A stretch of 64,000 bases of DNA from the NCBI RefSeq assembly GCF_900112035.1, contig NZ_FOKC01000003.1:1-64000 (forward strand). Direction: 5' to 3'. Both the position numbers and the translations under genes were made by a program. Positions 47,453 to 55,563 of this stretch are shown here, piece after piece. The first letter of the stretch is position 1; the number at the start of each line of letters is the position of its first letter. The stretch is from Nocardioides alpinus. Lineage in GTDB: Bacteria > Actinomycetota > Actinomycetes > Propionibacteriales > Nocardioidaceae. Below the pieces are notes generated by a model. It was not told the DNA's origin, made no database searches, and worked only from the letters and a program-made list of their open reading frames with translations.

Positions 47453-48594
47453 GGGGTCCTCCAGTGGCGTTGGGCGCGCAGGACGACGACATCGACGATC
47501 GCGCCCGCCTGCCCGTCGTACGACGGGAGCGGGGGGCGGCCGGTCAGCGTCGTCATCGAGCGCTGCTCGGCGTGGACCGCGTCGTGGGAAGCCGCCAGGG
47601 TCGCGGCCATCCGGTCGGCGTGGACCTCGAGACCGCTGATGAGCTCCTCGCACTGGCCGGCCGCTGTCAGGGTCCGGCGTACGAGGTCGCGCAGGGTCGC
47701 CCACTCGACGTGCCAGCCACCATCGGCACGGTCGTCGACCTGTGAGGCGGCGGCGACGTGCAGGGTCGCGGCGAGCTGGGGCGTGGTCAGCGCGGCACGG
47801 CGGACCTGCACGGACAGGACCGGGTTGGCCTTGCCGGGCATGGTCGACGAGCCCCCGGGCATGCCCTCGGCGAGCTCGGCGATCTCTGGGCGCGACATGA
47901 CGAGGACGTCGTTGGCGATCCGGGCGAGCGCGTCGGTCGTGGTGACGAGAGCGTCGCCGAGGCGGGTGACGGGCGTGCGGACGGTGTGCCACGGGACCGG
48001 TTCGAGGTCGACCTCGAGGCCGAGCTCGACCATCGCGGCGCGGGTGCCGGCGGCGCCACCGAGCTGGTCGGGGAACCTCAGCGCTGCGAGCTGCTCGTCA
48101 GCGTCGACGACGGCGGCGAGCCACTGCGCGACGCGGAGCCCGAAGGTCGTGGGGACGGCGTGCTGGGTGAGGGTGCGGGCGACCATCGGGGTGTCGCGGT
48201 GGGCCGTCGCGCGCGCGGTGAGCGCGCCGCCGAGCCGGGACACGTCGGCGCGCAGGTCGTCGACGGCGTCCTCCGCCATCCGCATGAGGGCCGAGTCGAG
48301 CACGTCCTGGCTGGTGAGCCCGCGGTGGAGCCACCGGGCCGCGTCACCGGTGAGCCCGTCGCGGAGCATCTCGACGAGTCCGATCACCGGGTTGCCGCCC
48401 CCCTCGGACTCGTTGGCCAGCCGCTCGAGGTGGCGCCGGCTGACGAGGGACTGCAGGTCGGCCGGCTGTCCGAGCCGCGCGAGCCAGTCCTCCTCGACGG
48501 CGACGAGCGCCCGGACGAAGGCCTCCTGGCCGAAGTGGTCGCCTGCCCGCTCGTCGCCGGGCCAGAAGAGGTCGGGCCAGTGGAGGTCGCTCAC
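47449..48594 (-). CDS. pcaB: 3-carboxy-cis,cis-muconate cycloisomerase
   Basis: 381 residues from GTG 48594. A fumarase/aspartase superfamily enzyme that closes carboxymuconate to the lactone. The family signature GGSSTMPGKANPV is near residue 250, with the catalytic Ser loop. RGLTSQDVLDSALM is an earlier conserved block. It is shorter than many PcaB proteins (about 450), lacking part of the C-terminus. It begins four bases after the pcaG stop. Confidence 0.92.
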   Translation of the reverse strand: MSDLHWPDLFWPGDERAGDHFGQEAFVRALVAVEEDWLARLGQPADLQSLVSRRHLERLANESEGGGNPVIGLVEMLRDGLTGDAARWLHRGLTSQDVLDSALMRMAEDAVDDLRADVSRLGGALTARATAHRDTPMVARTLTQHAVPTTFGLRVAQWLAAVVDADEQLAALRFPDQLGGAAGTRAAMVELGLEVDLEPVPWHTVRTPVTRLGDALVTTTDALARIANDVLVMSRPEIAELAEGMPGGSSTMPGKANPVLSVQVRRAALTTPQLAATLHVAAASQVDDRADGGWHVEWATLRDLVRRTLTAAGQCEELISGLEVHADRMAATLAASHDAVHAEQRSMTTLTGRPPLPSYDGQAGAIVDVVVLRAQRHWRTP

Positions 48595-48598
48595 GTGG

Positions 48599-49153
48599 TC
48601 AGTCTCGCCGATGGTCGAGGAAGACGGTCTCGCCGTCGCCCTGGAGCCGGATGTCGAAGACGAACCCGTGCTCGTCGGCGGTGGCGACGAGCGTCGCGCG
48701 CCGGGCTTCCTCGACGGACGCGAGCAGCGGGTCGGCGCCCAGCGCGGCGTCGTCGCCCGGGACGTAGGCCCGGGTGAGGAGCCGGTCGAGCAGGCCACGT
48801 GCGAACACGGTGACGGCGACGTACGGCGCTGCGCCGGGCGTGGTGGCGCCCGGGGTCAGCGTGGTGAAGGTGTAGCGGCCCGAGCGGTCGGTCGGCGCGC
48901 GTCCCCATCCGGTGAAGGTGAAGCCGTCCCGGTGCAACGAGCCTGGTGCTCGTACGACGCTGCCGTCCGGCGCGGCCTGCCAGATCTCCACCAGGGCGTC
49001 CGGCACCGGGTCGCCGGCGCCGTCGAGCACCCGACCGGTGAAGCGGATCGCACCGGGGTGGCCGTGCGGGACCAGCTCTGCCCCGCCGTCGTGGACGAGG
49101 GCGAAGGCGAAGAACGGGCCGACCGTCTGGCCGGGCGTCGGGACCAGCGTCAT
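48599..49153 (-). CDS. pcaG: protocatechuate 3,4-dioxygenase alpha subunit
   Basis: 184 residues. The intradiol dioxygenase fold is seen in TPGQTVGPFFAFAL, GRVLDGAGDPVPDALVEIWQA, GFTFTGWGRAPTDRSGRYTFTTLTPG and PYVAVTVFARGLLDRLLTRAYVPGD. It lacks the iron ligands, which sit in the beta subunit; it completes the active-site pocket. Its ATG overlaps the pcaH stop codon. Confidence 0.95.
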   Translation of the reverse strand: MTLVPTPGQTVGPFFAFALVHDGGAELVPHGHPGAIRFTGRVLDGAGDPVPDALVEIWQAAPDGSVVRAPGSLHRDGFTFTGWGRAPTDRSGRYTFTTLTPGATTPGAAPYVAVTVFARGLLDRLLTRAYVPGDDAALGADPLLASVEEARRATLVATADEHGFVFDIRLQGDGETVFLDHRRD

Positions 49154-49917
49154 GACTCGTCCTCCTCGAGCGGGGTGCGGTGGGTGCCGGTGAGGACGAT
49201 GTCCCATCGGTAGCCCGTCGCCCACTCGTGCTCGGTGACGTCGTGGTCGTAGGCCGCGACCAGCCGCTCGCGGGCCGACCGGTCGACGATCGCCTGGAAG
49301 ATCGGGTCGAGGGCGAACAGCGGGTCGCCCGGGAAGTACATCTGGGTGACCATGCGCTGGGTGAACTCGGAGCCGAAGAGCGAGAAGTGGATGTGGGCCG
49401 GGCGCCAGGCGTTGCGGTGGTTGCGCCACGGGTAGGGGCCGGGCTTGATCGTGGTGAAGGAGTAGGTGCCGTCGGCATCGGTGAGGCAGCGGCCGACGCC
49501 CGTGAAGTGCGGGTCGATGGCGGCCGGGTGCTGGTCGCGCTTGTGGACGTAGCGCCCGCCTGCGTTGGCCTGCCAGATCTCCACCAGCTGGTGGCGCACC
49601 GGGCGCCCGTCACCGTCGAGGACCCGGCCGGTCACCTTCATCCGCTCGCCGATCGGCTCCCCGTCGTGCTGGAGGGTGAGGTCGGCCTCGAGGGGATCGA
49701 TGTCGCGCTCGCCGAAGACCGGGCTCCACAGCTCGATGCCCTCCGGGTCGGCGTGGTGCAGGTCCTTGGTGGGGTGGCGCAGCAGGCTGCTGCGGTAGGG
49801 CGGGTAGTCGAGCCGGGTCTGCGTCTCGACGGTCGCGGACGCGTCGTACGCCTCGGTGAGGGCGGTCATCTCCGCACTCACCTGCGCCTGCGTCTGCTCC
49901 GCGTGGGTCTGGGTCAC
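49150..49917 (-). CDS. pcaH: protocatechuate 3,4-dioxygenase beta subunit
   Basis: 255 residues from GTG 49917, which lies seven bases after a TAGCCT -10 element (49925-49930), so it is probably leaderless; an upstream ATG is less likely. It opens the ring of protocatechuate between the two hydroxyl carbons. The Fe(III) ligands are visible: Tyr in GGRYVHKRDQ, Tyr in PGPYPWRNHRNAW, and the two His of RPAHIHFSLF. First gene of the pca operon. Operator TTCCGTCCAGTGGAA lies at 49963-49977, upstream of the -10. Confidence 0.95.
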   Translation of the reverse strand: MTQTHAEQTQAQVSAEMTALTEAYDASATVETQTRLDYPPYRSSLLRHPTKDLHHADPEGIELWSPVFGERDIDPLEADLTLQHDGEPIGERMKVTGRVLDGDGRPVRHQLVEIWQANAGGRYVHKRDQHPAAIDPHFTGVGRCLTDADGTYSFTTIKPGPYPWRNHRNAWRPAHIHFSLFGSEFTQRMVTQMYFPGDPLFALDPIFQAIVDRSARERLVAAYDHDVTEHEWATGYRWDIVLTGTHRTPLEEDES

Positions 49918-49962
49918 GAGACGGAGGCTACGACGCCGGCGCCCGGCCGAGACCTCCGAGAC

Positions 49963-49977
49963 TTCCACTGGACGGAA
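49963..49977. promoter_or_regulatory. IclR-type operator copy 1 (pcaH / pcaK gap)
   Basis: On the minus strand this reads TTCCGTCCAGTGGAA, an imperfect palindrome with TTCC/GGAA ends. The same site is found at 51301 and 52092. It sits about 33 bases upstream of the pcaH -10 element and in the gap to the divergent transporter gene, where an IclR-type activator or repressor would bind. Confidence 0.75.
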
Positions 49978-50063
49978 AGGTCTCGTCGGTCCGCGTCGTG
50001 ACCACTGTCACGGTGGGACGACTCGGCATCTCGGCACGCCCTCTCTCGGTCAGGAGCGCACGC

Positions 50064-51310
50064 ATGTCCCTCGGCACCACATCCGCCCCCTCCACCTCCA
50101 CGTCCCGGTCCCCCCACTGGCCCGTCGTCCTGTGCTGGCTGGCGGTCGCGCTCGACGGTTTCGACCTCGTCGTCATCGGGGCGGTGATCCCGACCCTCAT
50201 CGAGAGCGGCGACCTCGGCTTCACGGCCTCGTCCGCGACGACGGCGGCCACCATGTGCCTGGTGGGCGTCGGCATCGGTGCCGTCGCGATCGGTCCGCTC
50301 ACCGACCGCTTCGGTCGCCGCCGCAGCCTGATCGGGTGCGTCACCTGGTTCTCGCTGCTCACCCTCGCGGTGCCACTGGCGCAGGACGTCACCCAGTTCA
50401 CCGTGCTGCGGTTCCTGGCCGGGCTCGGCCTCGGCGCCTGCCTGCCGACCGCCCTGGCCTTCATGAGCGAGCAAGCGACCAGCGAGCGCCGCTCGTCGGC
50501 AGTGACCCGCACCATGACCGGCTACCACGTCGGTGCGGTGCTCACCGCGCTCCTCGCGCTGTGGCTGGTCGAGGACCACGGGTGGGAGTCGATGTTCGTG
50601 GTCGGCGGCGTCGCCGGACTGCTGACCGTCCCGCTCCTGTGGGCGCGGCTGCCGGAGTCGGAGGCGTACGTCCGTGCCGTGGAGGCGCGCGGCACCGGCG
50701 AGGCTCCGGTCTCGCGCAGCAGCGAGGTCGTCCGCGGCCGCTACCTCAGGGTGAGCCTCGGCCTGTGGGTCGCGTCGTTCTGCGGCCTGCTGCTGGTCTA
50801 CGGGCTCAACACGTGGCTGCCGACGATCATGGGCGAGGCCGGCTACTCCATCGAGGGCGGGATCGGGCTGCTCCTCGTCCCAACGTGGGGGCTGTCCTCG
50901 GCCTCATGCTGGCGGGACGCATCGCCGACTCGCGTGGCAACAAGCCGACGGTGCTGGTGTGGTTCGGCCTGGCGGCGGCCTTCCTCGCCCTGCTGTCCAT
51001 CAAGCTGGAGAGCACCGCCCTCGTCTACGCCGCGGTGCTCCTCGCCGGCATCTTCGTCTTCAGCGCCCAGGTGCTGGTCTACGCCTTCGTCGGCCACCTC
51101 TACCCGCCGGAGATCCGGGGCACTGCCCTCGGCATGGCTGCCGGCGTCGGTCGGGTGGGCGCCATCGTCGGTCCGTCCCTGGGTGGCGCCCTCGTCACGG
51201 CCGGCATCGCGTACCCCTGGGGCTTCTACGCCTTCGCGGTCGCGGCCCTGGTCGCGGTCGCCGCGCTCGCCACGGTCCCGGCGACGATGGAGGACACCCC
51301 TTCCGCCTAG
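50064..51310 (+). pseudogene. pcaK: PcaK-type aromatic acid transporter, frameshifted
   Basis: MFS transporter of the aromatic acid:H+ symporter type (VALDGFDLVVIGAVIPTLIE and GPLTDRFGRRRSLIG are typical), start ATG 50064 with AGGAG seven bases upstream. The frame is broken near 50877-50886. The first 271 residues run in one frame up to GIGLLLV; the rest (NVGAVLGLMLAGRIADSRGNKPTVLV onward, ending MEDTPSA) continues in another. One missing base, for example a T in GTCC(T)CAAC, would restore about 415 residues. The unbroken frame runs on into iclR without a stop. Either a real mutation or a sequencing error. Confidence 0.85.
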
Positions 51311-51315
51311 TGGAA
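51301..51315. promoter_or_regulatory. IclR-type operator copy 2 (before iclR)
   Basis: TTCCGCCTAGTGGAA, matching copies 1 and 3 at TTCCG and [T/C]GGAA. It overlaps the stop codon of the transporter frame and ends just before ATG 51327. Part of the GGAAGG ribosome site lies within it, so autoregulation is likely. Confidence 0.7.
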
Positions 51316-51326
51316 GGATGCAGCCC

Positions 51327-52088
51327 ATGGCCGGCAACTCCGCGTCGCCCGGCGCCTCGGTCACCAGCCGGGCGCTGGCGCTGGTGGGCGCCTTCGACGA
51401 GGAGCACCGTCGGCTCACCCTCACCGAGCTCGCCGAGCGCGCCGACCTGCCGGTGCCCACGGCGCACCGGCTGGTGGCCGAGCTCGTCGAGTGGGGGGCA
51501 CTGACCCGCACCGGCTCGGGCGACTACGTGATCGGCCGCCGGCTCTGGGACATCGGCCTGCTCGCTCCCCTGCAGGCCGGACTGGTGGAGCTGGCCTCGC
51601 CCTACCTCCACGACCTCTACGGCGCGACCCGCTCCACGGTCCACCTCGCGGTGCGCGACGACGCCGAGGTGCTCTACCTCGACCGGCTGCGTGGGAGCGC
51701 CTCGGTCCCGGTGGTGAGCACGATCGGGTCCCGGCTGCCGATGCACGCGACCGGGGTGGGCAAGGTGCTGCTCGCCCACGCCCCGCTCGAGGTGCAGCAG
51801 CGGGTGCTGGCCGAACTGCCGCGCATCACGGCCTACACCGTCACCCAGCCCGGACGGCTGCGGAGACAGCTCGCCCAGGCGCTGCGCGACGACCACGCCA
51901 CCACGACCGAGGAGATGAGCCTGGGCGCGTGCTCGGTCGCCGTGCCCGTACGCCGCGGCGGCGAGGTCGTGGCGGCGCTCGGACTGGTCGTGCCGTCGCT
52001 CAAGCGCGACCGCGCACGCCTCGTCGCCGCCCTGCAGGTGGCGGCTCGCGGCGTGGGGCGCGCCCTCGACGCCGCGCGCTCGACCTGA
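51327..52088 (+). CDS. IclR-family regulator of the pca/pob genes
   Basis: 253 residues from ATG 51327, with GGAAGG nine bases upstream (ATG 51318 is too close). The N-terminal winged helix (SRALALVGAFDEEHRRLTLTELAERADLPVPTAHRLVAELVEWGALTRTGSGDYVIGRRLWDIG) is IclR-type. The C-terminal effector domain has STIGSRLPMHATGVGKVLLA and ACSVAVPVRRGGEVVAALGLVVPS. Relatives PcaR, PcaU and PobR respond to protocatechuate, 3-oxoadipate or 4-hydroxybenzoate. The three copies of TTCCG-N5-[T/C]GGAA around it define its likely regulon. Confidence 0.92.
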   Translation: MAGNSASPGASVTSRALALVGAFDEEHRRLTLTELAERADLPVPTAHRLVAELVEWGALTRTGSGDYVIGRRLWDIGLLAPLQAGLVELASPYLHDLYGATRSTVHLAVRDDAEVLYLDRLRGSASVPVVSTIGSRLPMHATGVGKVLLAHAPLEVQQRVLAELPRITAYTVTQPGRLRRQLAQALRDDHATTTEEMSLGACSVAVPVRRGGEVVAALGLVVPSLKRDRARLVAALQVAARGVGRALDAARST

Positions 52089-52091
52089 GGT

Positions 52092-52106
52092 TCCGTCCAG
52101 CGGAAA
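52092..52106. promoter_or_regulatory. IclR-type operator copy 3 (before pobA)
   Basis: TTCCGTCCAGCGGAA, 43 bases before pobA ATG 52150 and immediately after the iclR stop codon. It differs from copy 1 by one base. Confidence 0.75.
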
Positions 52107-52149
52107 GCGGCTCTCGCCGGGCCGTCGTACCGCCCCGTTGACTGGGGCC

Positions 52150-53334
52150 ATGGACGAGGTGCGCACGCAGGTCGCGATCATCGGCGCCGGCCCTGCCGGC
52201 ATGTTGCTGTCGCACCTCCTCGCGGCCGAGGGCGTCGAGTCGGTGGTGGTCGAGACGCGCACCGAGGACTACGTCGCCTCACGGATCCGCGCAGGCATCC
52301 TTGAGCAGTCGTCCGTCGACCTCCTGCACGCCGCGGGGCTGGGCGAGCGGCTGGCGCGTGAGGGCGACCAGCACCGCGGCATCCACCTGCAGTGGCCCGA
52401 GGAGCGCCACCACCTCGACTTCGTCGACCTCACCGGTCGGTCAGTGTGGGTCTACGGCCAGACCGAGGTGCAGAAGGACCTCGTCGCGGCGCGCACGGCC
52501 GGCGGCCAGGAGGTGCACTACGGGGTCTCGGGGACGGCGCTCCACGACCTCGAGTCGGACTCCCCCTCCGTCACCTTCACGTCCGCGGACGGCGCGCCGA
52601 CCCGCGTCACCGCCTCGGTCGTCGTCGGCTGCGACGGGTCCTTCGGGCCGTCGCGGGCCTCGGTCCCGGACACGATCCGCCAGACCTGGGAGAAGGTCTA
52701 CCCGTACTCGTGGCTCGGCATCCTGGCCGACGTCGCACCGTCGACCGACGAGCTGATCTATGCGTGGCACCCCGACGGCTTCGCGATGCACTCGATGCGG
52801 TCGGAGACGGTGTCCCGGCTCTACCTCCAGGTCCCCAACGGCACCGACCTCGACGACTGGTCCGACGACCGGATCTGGTCCTCGCTGGCCACGCGCCTCG
52901 GGCACGGGCAGGACGGCTGGACCCTCACGCCGGGGCCGATCACCGAACGCAGCGTGCTGCCGATGCGCTCGTTCGTGCAGACCCCGATGCGGCACGGCCG
53001 CATGTTCCTGGCCGGCGACGCCGCCCACATCGTGCCGCCCACCGGCGCGAAGGGGCTCAACCTCGCCGTCGCCGACGTGGGCCTGCTCGCGCCGGCGCTC
53101 GTCGACCTGGTCCGCAACGACGACTCCCGCCTCGCCGACGCCTACTCCGACACCGCGCTGCGCCGGGTGTGGCGCTGCACCCACTTCTCGTGGTGGATGA
53201 CGACGATGCTGCACACCAGCGGCGACGAGTTCGACCAGCAGCTCCAGCTCTCGCAGCTGCGGTGGGTCGCCACCAGCGAGGCCGGGGCCACCGGGCTCGC
53301 GGAGAACTACGCCGGCCTCCCGATCGGGTTCTGA
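52150..53334 (+). CDS. pobA: 4-hydroxybenzoate 3-monooxygenase
   Basis: 394 residues from ATG 52150, the same length as the Pseudomonas enzyme. An FAD- and NAD(P)H-dependent hydroxylase that makes protocatechuate from 4-hydroxybenzoate. FAD motifs: VAIIGAGPAGMLLSHLLA at the start, the DG motif in VVVGCDGSFGPSR, and the GD motif FLAGDAAHIVPPTGAKGLNLAVADV. It feeds the pcaHG dioxygenase encoded 2 kb away. It has its own copy of the IclR operator. No strong ribosome site precedes the ATG. Confidence 0.96.
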   Translation: MDEVRTQVAIIGAGPAGMLLSHLLAAEGVESVVVETRTEDYVASRIRAGILEQSSVDLLHAAGLGERLAREGDQHRGIHLQWPEERHHLDFVDLTGRSVWVYGQTEVQKDLVAARTAGGQEVHYGVSGTALHDLESDSPSVTFTSADGAPTRVTASVVVGCDGSFGPSRASVPDTIRQTWEKVYPYSWLGILADVAPSTDELIYAWHPDGFAMHSMRSETVSRLYLQVPNGTDLDDWSDDRIWSSLATRLGHGQDGWTLTPGPITERSVLPMRSFVQTPMRHGRMFLAGDAAHIVPPTGAKGLNLAVADVGLLAPALVDLVRNDDSRLADAYSDTALRRVWRCTHFSWWMTTMLHTSGDEFDQQLQLSQLRWVATSEAGATGLAENYAGLPIGF

Positions 53335-53396
53335 GACGTCCACCGCTCCTGGTCCACGGGAGGGGCGTCGACCGAGGTCTGCGGCATGATCTGCCC

Positions 53397-54101
53397 ATGA
53401 CGGAGGACCAGCCGACGAGGAGTGCCCTGCGCACCGACGTACGACGCCTGCCCGAGAAGCAGGTGCACGACGTCGTGAGCCTGCACGCGATCCTCGACGA
53501 CGCCCTGCAGGCGTCGGTCGGCATCCAGGTCGACGGACAGCCCTACGTCCTGCCGATGGCATGCGCCCGCGACGGCGACGCCCTGCTGCTGCACGGCTCG
53601 ACCGGTAGCCGGCTGATGCGCGCGGTCGCAGCTGGAGCGCCGGTGTGCGTCAGCGTCACCCACCTCGACGGACTCGTCTATGCCAGGTCCGCCTTCGAGT
53701 CGAGCATGCGATACCGCAGCGCGAGCGTCCTGGGTGTTGCTTCCGAGGTGCCGGCCGACGAGCGGCTCCGTGCACTGGAGGTGCTCACCGAGCACCTGCT
53801 GCCCGGCCGTTGGGCAGAGCTCCGCGCGCCGCTGGCCAAGGAGGTGGCCGCGACGATGGTGCTGCGCCTCCCCCTCGACGAGTGGTCGGTCAAGGTCAGC
53901 ACGGGCTTCTCCGAGGACCCCGCAGAGGACCTCGACCAGCCCGTGTGGGCTGGCGTCGTCCCGCTCGAGGTGGTCCGCGGCGCTCCCCTCGACGCGCCCG
54001 ACCTCGGCCCGGGTCGCCCCGTCCCCGCGTACGTCGTCGAGCGGTCCTCAGGCGTCGGCGAGCGCTTCCTCCCCGGCGTCCCGGGGCATCAGGAGACCTG
54101 A
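53397..54101 (+). CDS. pyridoxamine 5'-phosphate oxidase family, flavin-binding protein
   Basis: 234 residues. The split-barrel FMN-binding fold (Pyridox_ox_2 type) is seen in ILDDALQASVGIQVDGQPYVLPMACARDGDALLLHGSTGSRLMRAVAAGAPVCVSVTHLDGLVYARSAFESSMRYRSASVLG. Relatives may bind FMN or F420 and reduce small molecules, or detoxify nitro compounds. Reaction unknown. Its 3' end overlaps the convergent exporter gene by 54 bases. Confidence 0.85.
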   Translation: MTEDQPTRSALRTDVRRLPEKQVHDVVSLHAILDDALQASVGIQVDGQPYVLPMACARDGDALLLHGSTGSRLMRAVAAGAPVCVSVTHLDGLVYARSAFESSMRYRSASVLGVASEVPADERLRALEVLTEHLLPGRWAELRAPLAKEVAATMVLRLPLDEWSVKVSTGFSEDPAEDLDQPVWAGVVPLEVVRGAPLDAPDLGPGRPVPAYVVERSSGVGERFLPGVPGHQET

Positions 54102-55505
54102 GAGGACCAGGGCCAGCGCGACCACCGCGGTGCACACGAACACCGCGTGGATCGCGGGTGCGAGCACGCCGGCCGACAGGTGCTCGAGGTCCAGGGGCTT
54201 TCCCTGCGAAGCGCCACTGGCAACCCGGCTGTTGACGATCGCACCGAAGGCCGCGACGCCCACTGCACTGCCCATCGACCTGGCGAACATGTTGGTGCTC
54301 GTCGCCACACCGCGGTGCTCCCAGCCGACGCTCGACTGGGCCACGATCACGCCGGGGCTGGCGACGTACCCGAACCCGATGCCCATGACGAAGCACGGCA
54401 GGGCCAGCTGCCACAGGGCGCTGTCGGCGCCCACCGGCAGCAGCAGCGCCGCTCCGGCGATCACGAACACCGCGCCCATCAGCACCGTGCGACGGAAGCC
54501 GATCGTGAGGTAGAAGCGGCCACTGGTCGACGCGGCGATCGGCCACCCGATGGTCATGGACGCCAGCGCCAGGCCGGCGACGAGGGCACCGTGGCCGAGC
54601 ACGGCCTGCGCGTAGAGGGGGACGTACGACGTCAGCCCCAACATCAGCACGCCCACGACGAACGCGCCTGAGTTCGCCGCGTTCAGGACGCGGCGGCGGA
54701 AGATCCACAGCGGGAGCACGGGTTCGGGCGTACGCGCCTCGACTGCCACGAAGGCCGCGAGCAGGGCCACCGAGGCCGCCAGGATCGCGATGCTGGGGGC
54801 CGAACTCCAGTCCCAGCGCACCCCGCCCTCCAGGAGTCCGAGCAGCAGCAGGGAGCCTCCCGCCGCCAGCAGCACGGCACCGGCGTAGTCGATGGCGTGC
54901 TTGCGCGGCTCGACGTTCTCGTCGAAGCGACGCCACAGCACCCACGCGGCCGCCACGCCGAGGGGGAGGTTGACGAAGAAGATCCATCGCCAGGACAGGT
55001 AGTCGGCGAAGATCCCGCCCAGCGTCGGACCGACCACCGAGGCGAGGGCCCAGACGCTGGCGATGTAGCCCTGCACCTTGGCACGCTCCTCGAGCGAGTA
55101 GATGTCACCGACGATCGTCATGCCCATCGGCTGCACGGCGCCGGCGCCCAGGCCCTGGACCAGCCGGAAGACGATGAGCGCCGGCATGCTCCAGGCGATG
55201 CCGCACAGCAGGGACCCCAGCACGAACAGTCCGATGCCGAGCAGCATCACCGGCTTGCGTCCGTAGAGGTCGGCGACCTTGCCGTAGATCGGGACGGACA
55301 CGGCCTGGGCCAGCAGGTAGATCGAGAACAGCCAGGGGAAGGACGTGAACCCGCCGAGGTCGTCGACCACCGCCGGGACCGCGGTGGCCAGGATCGTCGC
55401 GTCGATCGCGACCAGGCCGATGCTGAGCATGACGGCGAGCAGGAGCGGCCCGCGCTCGCTGCGGAGGCCGACGCTCGCTCGGGTGATCTCGGGGGCGCTC
55501 ACCAT
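54048..55505 (-). CDS. DHA2-type MFS drug exporter (EmrB/QacA family)
   Basis: 485 residues with about 14 membrane helices. Signatures: LDATIL-like motif D1 as LVAIDATILATAVPAVVDDLGG, motif A in YGKVADLYGRKPVMLLG, and motif C-like GPTLGGIFADYLSWRWIFFVNLPLG. It probably expels drugs or metabolites by proton exchange. It lies 58 bases downstream of the SHMT-like gene and may be co-transcribed with it, in which case it could export that enzyme's product (inference). Confidence 0.93.
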   Translation of the reverse strand: MVSAPEITRASVGLRSERGPLLLAVMLSIGLVAIDATILATAVPAVVDDLGGFTSFPWLFSIYLLAQAVSVPIYGKVADLYGRKPVMLLGIGLFVLGSLLCGIAWSMPALIVFRLVQGLGAGAVQPMGMTIVGDIYSLEERAKVQGYIASVWALASVVGPTLGGIFADYLSWRWIFFVNLPLGVAAAWVLWRRFDENVEPRKHAIDYAGAVLLAAGGSLLLLGLLEGGVRWDWSSAPSIAILAASVALLAAFVAVEARTPEPVLPLWIFRRRVLNAANSGAFVVGVLMLGLTSYVPLYAQAVLGHGALVAGLALASMTIGWPIAASTSGRFYLTIGFRRTVLMGAVFVIAGAALLLPVGADSALWQLALPCFVMGIGFGYVASPGVIVAQSSVGWEHRGVATSTNMFARSMGSAVGVAAFGAIVNSRVASGASQGKPLDLEHLSAGVLAPAIHAVFVCTAVVALALVLSGLLMPRDAGEEALADA

Positions 55506-55563
55506 GCCTCCAACCGACGAGGGACGCGGAGTGTTCCCCTCCTCACCCTCATGGTGCGTCGGG

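Noticed and set aside
50064..52088. A natural transporter-IclR fusion protein
   Set aside because: After 50880 the fused frame loses all MFS features, while another frame carries them to 51310. IclR has its own ribosome site and operator. A frameshift explains the fusion.
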